NCBI GenBank assembly: GCA_019096065.1
Contig: JAGUCH010000001.1
Location: 4,154,001 to 4,218,000 of the forward strand
DNA: 64,000 nt
Reading direction: 5' to 3'
Origin: Paracyclopina nana
Lineage: Eukaryota; Arthropoda; Copepoda; Cyclopoida; Cyclopettidae
Shown: one piece after another, positions 59,594 through 64,000 of the stretch
How positions within the stretch are numbered: the first letter of the stretch is position 1
Layout: each line of letters opens with the position of its first letter
Notes under the pieces: model-generated
Databases searched by the model: none
Told to the model about the DNA's origin: nothing
What the model saw: the letters and a program-made list of their open reading frames with translations, nothing else
Position numbers and translations under genes: made by a program

Positions 59594-60631
59594 CTACATG
59601 ACTTGGAGAATCTGACTAGCCTCAAATGCGGTGCCAGGCATGAGGGCCACCGGCGAGGACACGTGCCCGGACTCGACGCAAATCATGTTCGGGTATTCGT
59701 CGTCTCCAAAATCGGGAATCTCCTTGGCCTTTTCGACCCAGGGGTTCCAAATCACTGTGTCCGGAAAGTTGTACTTCTGCACTCGCATTTTCCGGCCGGA
59801 CACGACGTTGGTAATAATGTGCTCGGGCGGGGTGTTGGTGTAGATGCGATCGGTCCACTCCCCGATCATCACGACATCGCGACATTCCTGAAACACACAT
59901 GCGTTAGCTGCAGGCTCATTTCATGTTCAGCTCTAATTTAGCCCGAGACTTTTTTGCGTGGCCTAATTTTTTTTTTTGAAGCTACGCGCTTCTTTGTCTG
60001 CTAAACATAGTATATTATGCAAGATAAAGAAAGATTACCTGGTAAGAATTTGGCGGTTCTCTGGTTTTGTCGATAAACGTGCACCCGTGCAGCCCTGTGA
60101 CTTGGCATCTTCGAACATCCGGACACTTGAAGTAGGTGTGGAGCAACAGATTGAAGTTAAAGGGGATGTCTTTGCTCGGGTTGTACACGCCGATGTTCAT
60201 GTGCAGCTCTTTCTCGCGGAGGATCAGCCGGTAGCTCACTCGAAACGAGCAGTTCCACATGGATCGGGTGAACTCGGAGTCACTGAGCGAGAAGATGGCC
60301 TCGACGTCGCCAGTGTGCAGTCTGTCGGGGCCCTTTTCCAGCTGCCACCGCGCGATCCGGGCGAACCCGTGCTGAGGCAAAATGGTCGACGACCCGAAAA
60401 TGGGAAAGACGAACGGGATGCCGCCCCGAATGGGCTTTTTGCCGTCGAATACTGACCTTTTGCTCACGAATAGTTGTTCCTGCAAAAATAAGCTAAATCT
60501 GCTCGTATGCCATGATTGTCCCTACTAACTTGGTTGTTGACTCTCCAGGACACGATGGTGCAGCCGTGCAAGTTGATGGTGCACGTGGTATTGTTGCCCC
60601 TGTCGAGCACCACCACCGGGGTCGACGCCAT
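59594..60631 (-). CDS. Glucose-6-phosphate 1-epimerase (aldose-1-epimerase superfamily)
   Basis: Three exons (60631-60530, 60479-60039, 59887-59594), all joined in phase 0, encode 278 aa, close to the usual 280-300. The ATG at 60631 is the first in frame with a plausible context; the open frame upstream lacks an ATG. Family motifs in order: NLHGCTIVSWRVNNQ at the N-terminus, FVSKRSVFDGKKPIRGGIP and FVFPIFG (sugar-phosphate site), LPQHGFARIARW, LLLHTYFK (catalytic His region), VIWNPW, and MICVESG (catalytic Glu region). The enzyme interconverts the alpha and beta anomers of glucose 6-phosphate in the cytosol, feeding glycolysis and the pentose phosphate pathway. These motifs separate it from galactose mutarotase. 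Confidence 0.93.
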
Positions 60632-61685
60632 CCTATCTGAGGCCCTCGAAATCCACAAGAACCAGATGAACAGTCCGAGTTCACAACTGGCGGCGGCGAA
60701 GTTCGTAGGCGTTTTGACAGCGTTGCCAGACACACTGGTGATTTTTGATTGATGCAATCTGAGGCCTTGCCAGTTGTGTAGTCGCTCCAATCGACCTTTT
60801 TTCCGGTGCAGCCTCTCTCAATTAGGTTTCAGTATAGATTGCTGGTCGCCTTAGGCCTGCTGGGAATCGTCAACAAAAGTGCGCGAAGCGATTTGACGAG
60901 TTTTCTTGGTTCGCGGAAAACGCCGCGGTGCGCACTTATTTAGGCGGAAAAGCGCAGTTCTGGCCGCGATGTTTGGGCACTGCTGAGTCAATGTATTATG
61001 AAAATTCCCGGAGTTTTTGTCAACATTGACGGTGGCGCCACACGACGGCCAGACGCGACACTACGGAAAGAGACGGCGCGGACCTTTGTAGTATGCCTTC
61101 TCCATGCCTTGCCCCAGACAATCCATCAACTGCAGACATCGACAACGACATCAACGGTGAGCTGGCTTCAAAAATGCTGAATGCGCGAATCCCCCGCGCG
61201 CATTATCCGTAATTACCGAAGAGTCGGCCATGTTATTTTAAAATTGCGCACCTTGGACGAAACTTTCTCCTTTTTGATGCGCATAAATCATGTGATTTGT
61301 AAGTGTCTGAGCAGGCCCGAGAGTGGAGCGAAGGCTCGCCCGTGACCGTGGGGGAGCAGAGCGACGAACAAAGAACGGCGGAGTCTGAGAAATCGGGAGC
61401 AGTGGAAAATAAATGGGATAAAGGCGAGCTGAATGCCGCGCGGTGAGGTTGCGCGTAGGCCCACGCGAATATTGCTTGATTTGGAACGTTCGGAAAAAAG
61501 AGGGAACGAGCACTCTCCCAGAGATGTTTCACAATGCAGCTCATGATCATGGAAGCGGAAAACTTTCACCGGGCCACGACCGCTAATGGCTTTTATGACC
61601 CCGCAGTCACTTCCCCGTAGGGTTGAAAGTCACGATGATGGTGCGCGAGATGCACTTTCCCTTTTTCATTTTTAAAATAGCTAGG
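60632..61685. other. Intergenic region, no gene recognised
   Basis: Upstream of the epimerase gene. Short overlapping frames of about 100 codons occur at 61233-61569 on the minus strand in several frames at once, which suggests base composition rather than coding. Confidence 0.4.
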
Positions 61686-61691
61686 TTTATT
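61686..61691 (-). terminator. Poly(A) signal of the small secreted-protein gene
   Basis: AATAAA on the minus strand about 70 bases past the stop at 61762. Confidence 0.65.
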
Positions 61692-61761
61692 GGTCGCACT
61701 GTTTACGAGGCGGGTGTAATGAGTGAATATTTCTTTGAAAAAACGCAGACAAATTTCTTGA

Positions 61762-62117
61762 TTACTTTCGGCCGTATTGGGCTCCGGCAACATGGCGGAC
61801 GCCCCACTTGAAGTTGGCGTCGGCGTCCGTCTTTTGAAAGGTGTACACGGGCCCAACGCGGCCCCTGGTGTGAGGTGCGTACGAGTTTGAGGCCGAAGAG
61901 CTCAAGTCATCGTTGTAGGAAGGAGCTACGGGAATGGGGCGCAGAGGGCGCAAAGGGGCGGACGGGGCTCCATCTTGGGGCGATCTGCGGTATCTGAAAG
62001 AGCCAGCCTGGCTCAAGGCGACGAGGCCCAAAAATAGCAGAACCTAGGGAAATAAAAACCACCGTTAAGTAGTAATGATGCATGTTATATTGTTTCACTT
62101 ACGGTTAACGACTTCAT
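61762..62117 (-). CDS. Small secreted protein, unassigned
   Basis: Two exons (62117-62103 and 62043-61762) join in phase 0 to 98 aa. The first exon encodes only five residues. Residues 1-18 form a signal peptide (MKSLTVLLFLGLVALSQA). A basic site (RYRR) precedes a Pro-rich stretch (SAPLRPLRPIPVAP) and a conserved-looking C-terminus (VGPVYTFQKTDADANFKWG and VRHVAGAQYGRK). There is no Cys. The short first exon interrupted inside the signal peptide is common in arthropod cuticle and secreted-protein genes, so a cuticle or matrix role is possible, but I do not recognise the family. The C-terminal half looks more constrained than the Pro-rich middle, which suggests it is the functional part. Confidence 0.78.
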
Positions 62118-62835
62118 TGTGTCGATCTGGGATTGAGAACCGCGTTTGCGAGACTGAACGGCAAAAGAAATTTTGAAATCTATTTGTAGCGGCGGCGAGT
62201 CCTGGTCCCTGATGCAAGGCCCAACGAAGGACTACCGCGAACAACGCGCGCGCAAGCCGCAAGCCGAAAATTGCCCACTTTTGCCCCGCTTGTTCACATT
62301 TCCTTTCTTCGCGTTTGTTTCTCAATTGCCTAAACTTTATAGAATTGAATCAACAAGTGCTTTCAGATATGAGAGCCCTTCCAAGAGTAGTTCCTGCTGC
62401 CTGCATTATGTATGTGGATTGCAACTTGGCTACTTTTAAATCGCGCCCTGCAATAGGCTCTGTTTTAACAGCATAAAGATATCACCGCATCTTGGGCAAT
62501 ACAGTTTCATAAGTTTATGGTCACGCGGCGCAGACCACAAAAACAGGGGATGGATGTAGGACTTTTAGTACTGCTACGTTTCACTTTTATTACGATTGAT
62601 CCCGGCCTAATGTAGAATCATATTTTCTCTACCGGTAACCGAAAATCCCTGGTTAGGTTTCAATTTCCAAATAGTTCTCAGTTTATTTCTCTACGAAGAC
62701 TAGCATATAATAGGGAAAAACGAAATGTAAACAAACACATTGGGAAAAAAATTAACTAGGGGAATTTTTTTCCCGGGAAAAAAAATCACCAGGCGAATTT
62801 TTTTCCCACACAATTCAGTATTGAGCAGCCACAAT
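62118..62835. other. Upstream region of the small secreted-protein gene
   Basis: A TATA-like CTATAAAG on the minus strand at 62342-62335 may be its promoter, giving a leader of about 190 bases. An AT-rich stretch at 62740-62810 holds three related GGGAAAAAAA or GAATTTTTTTCCC segments that can pair with each other. No gene is seen. Confidence 0.4.
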
Positions 62836-63343
62836 ATGCGGGAGACGCTGCCGAGTGCGGGAGACGCTGCCGCTGCCAGGTGGAGAGACGCTGCTGGGTG
62901 CGAGAGAGGCTGCCGCGGGTGTGGAGACGCTGCCGGGTGAATGGAGACGCTGCCGGGTGCGGGAGATCGGGAGATGCTGCCGGGTGTGGAGACGCTGCCC
63001 GTTCCGAGAGACTCTGCGAGGTGGGGGAGATGCTGCCGGGTGGGGGAGACGCTGCCGGGTGGGGGAGACGCTGCTAGGTGCGGGGGACGCTGCCGGGTGG
63101 AGAGACGCTGCCGGGTGCGAGAGAGGCTGCCGCGGGTGTGGAGACGCTGCCGGGTGCGGGAGATCGGGAGATGCTGCCGGGTGTGGAGACGCTGCCCGTT
63201 CCGAGAGACTCTGCGAGGTGGGGGAGACTCTGCGAGGTGGGGGAGATGCTGCCGGGTGGGGGAGACGCTGCTAGGTGCGGGGGACGCTGCTAGGTGCGGG
63301 GGACGCTGCTAGGTGCGGGGGACGCTGCCGGGAGCGGGAGCCT
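62836..63343. repeat. GC-rich minisatellite with higher-order duplication
   Basis: About 25 degenerate copies of a unit near 20 bases, typified by GGGGGAGACGCTGCCGGGTG, fill the segment. Variants include TGCGAGAGAGGCTGCCGCGG and GGAGATCGGGAGATGCTGC. A block of variants starting at 62880 recurs in the same order from 63097, so a unit of about 217 bases has been duplicated. Long open frames across it exist in all three plus-strand frames and are a by-product of composition. Confidence 0.93.
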
Positions 63344-63562
63344 CAAATTACCATCTTGGTCTTGAACAGCCTCAATTTGCAGCTAAAGTTTTGTAAGACT
63401 TGCAGCGTAATCAATAATGGCGTCAATTTGTTGTCAGTGACTCAGCTGAGATTCTCTAGTCGCTACTGGGATCAAAGTATGATGGATCGAAATAGTAGGT
63501 AGAGCTTGTCTTGGAATTTCAACAAACCTGGGATTTTTGGTTACTGTTAGAGAAAAATGAAT
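63344..63562. other. Unique-looking sequence between the two repeats
   Basis: No gene or motif is recognised here. Confidence 0.3.
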
Positions 63563-63748
63563 CCCTACCACCCTCAGCAAAAGTTAGACCCCGCGAAAAA
63601 TCCCTGATCGGCCGGGAAAAATTTGAGAACCTTGCACATTTTTCATTTCCTCGCTGCGCTCGGATGAAAAATAGTTGCTCGGTTCTCAAATTTTTCCCGA
63701 CCTCTCAGGGATTTTTCTTGGGGTCTAACTTTTGCTGAGGGGGTAGGG
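63563..63748. mobile_element. Fold-back palindrome (MITE-like), 186 bp
   Basis: The left arm (63563-63631) and right arm (63681-63748) are inverted copies at roughly 90 percent identity, from CCCTACC and CTCAGCAAAAGTTAGACCCC through GGGAAAAATTTGAGAACC. The central 49 bases continue the symmetry (ATTTTTCAT against ATGAAAAAT), so the whole segment can form one long hairpin. There is no ORF and no clear target-site duplication. Confidence 0.85.
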
Positions 63749-64000
63749 AACTATTATTCTTAAGCGCTTACATTACTAACACGTTCCGTAATGCTATCAA
63801 ATAATAGCAATGCTATGCTGAAGATACATACGAGCTATTTAAAAAAATAAACGTGTCTCTCCGATAATCAGTAAAAGTCGCGTAAGCTTTAAATGGATGA
63901 AATGGTAGAGAGGTTGAAATATTATGGCACAAAATCGAACCTTGAGTGTTTCAAGAGAATAAGGCACATTTCTTCCGAATTTGGAAAGTCGGTCACAAAA
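63749..64000. other. End of window, no feature recognised
   Basis: AT-rich sequence without a recognisable gene or repeat. Confidence 0.3.

Noticed and set aside
61233-61569. Minus-strand frames of 91-105 codons upstream of the epimerase gene
   Set aside because: Three overlapping frames are open at once and none has a domain or splice support.
62855-63312. Overlapping 120-140 codon frames across the minisatellite
   Set aside because: All three plus-strand frames are open because the GC-rich 20-base unit contains no stop; this is composition, not coding.

Overview
This window is eukaryotic nuclear DNA, almost certainly from a pancrustacean arthropod (a crustacean or an insect; I cannot place it further). 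The evidence is spliced genes with GT-AG introns of about 50 bp to 3.6 kb, AATAAA poly(A) signals, an allatostatin-C (PISCF) prohormone, a Rebers-Riddiford-like cuticle protein, a NonA/DBHS protein, and fairly dense genes in AT-rich spacers. The gene models were joined by hand from splice sites and reading-frame phase. Every multi-exon model given with exon coordinates closes in frame.

Layout, left to right. 1-4.6 kb: no gene seen. 4.66-9.77 kb (+): a divergent CNC-like bZIP factor whose basic region is split by a 3.6 kb intron carrying a 456 bp terminal-inverted-repeat element. 12.2-15.8 kb (-): a twelve-exon cytosolic phospholipase A2 with C2 domain. 17.1-17.6 kb (-): a small single-pass membrane protein with a PPAY motif. 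18.1-23.5 kb (-): a PHF3/DIDO/PPS-type protein (PHD, TFIIS-M, SPOC). 24.2-24.5 kb (-): a ZNF706 homologue. 25.2-25.7 kb (+): allatostatin-C. 26.5-27.7 kb (-): a methionine sulfoxide reductase A with an in-frame TGA at the catalytic position and a SECIS-like hairpin in its 3'UTR. 28.5-31.8 kb (+): NonA/SFPQ-like DBHS protein. 31.8-36.6 kb: gene-poor, with a 599 bp terminal-inverted-repeat element. 36.6-39.8 kb (+): SHB-family SH2 adaptor. 40.3-41.5 kb (+): a five-exon prohormone-like secreted precursor I cannot assign. 41.8-44.0 kb (-): VRK1/NHK-1-type kinase. 46.8-47.2 kb (-): PNRC-like protein. 48.8-53.3 kb (+): RNF38/RNF44-type RING E3 ligase with polyQ/polyA/polyH tracts. 55.4-58.7 kb (+): cuticle-type protein with a long Pro-rich tail. 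59.6-60.6 kb (-): glucose-6-phosphate 1-epimerase. 61.8-62.1 kb (-): small secreted protein. 62.8-63.3 kb: GC-rich minisatellite. 63.56-63.75 kb: near-perfect fold-back palindrome.

The genes are unrelated neighbours rather than a pathway cluster, as is normal for an animal chromosome. The most notable result is the selenoprotein MsrA: the TGA codon replaces the catalytic Cys, the frame is MsrA on both sides, and a form-II-like SECIS lies between the stop codon and the poly(A) signal. The second is the unassigned neuropeptide-like precursor at 40.3-41.5 kb.
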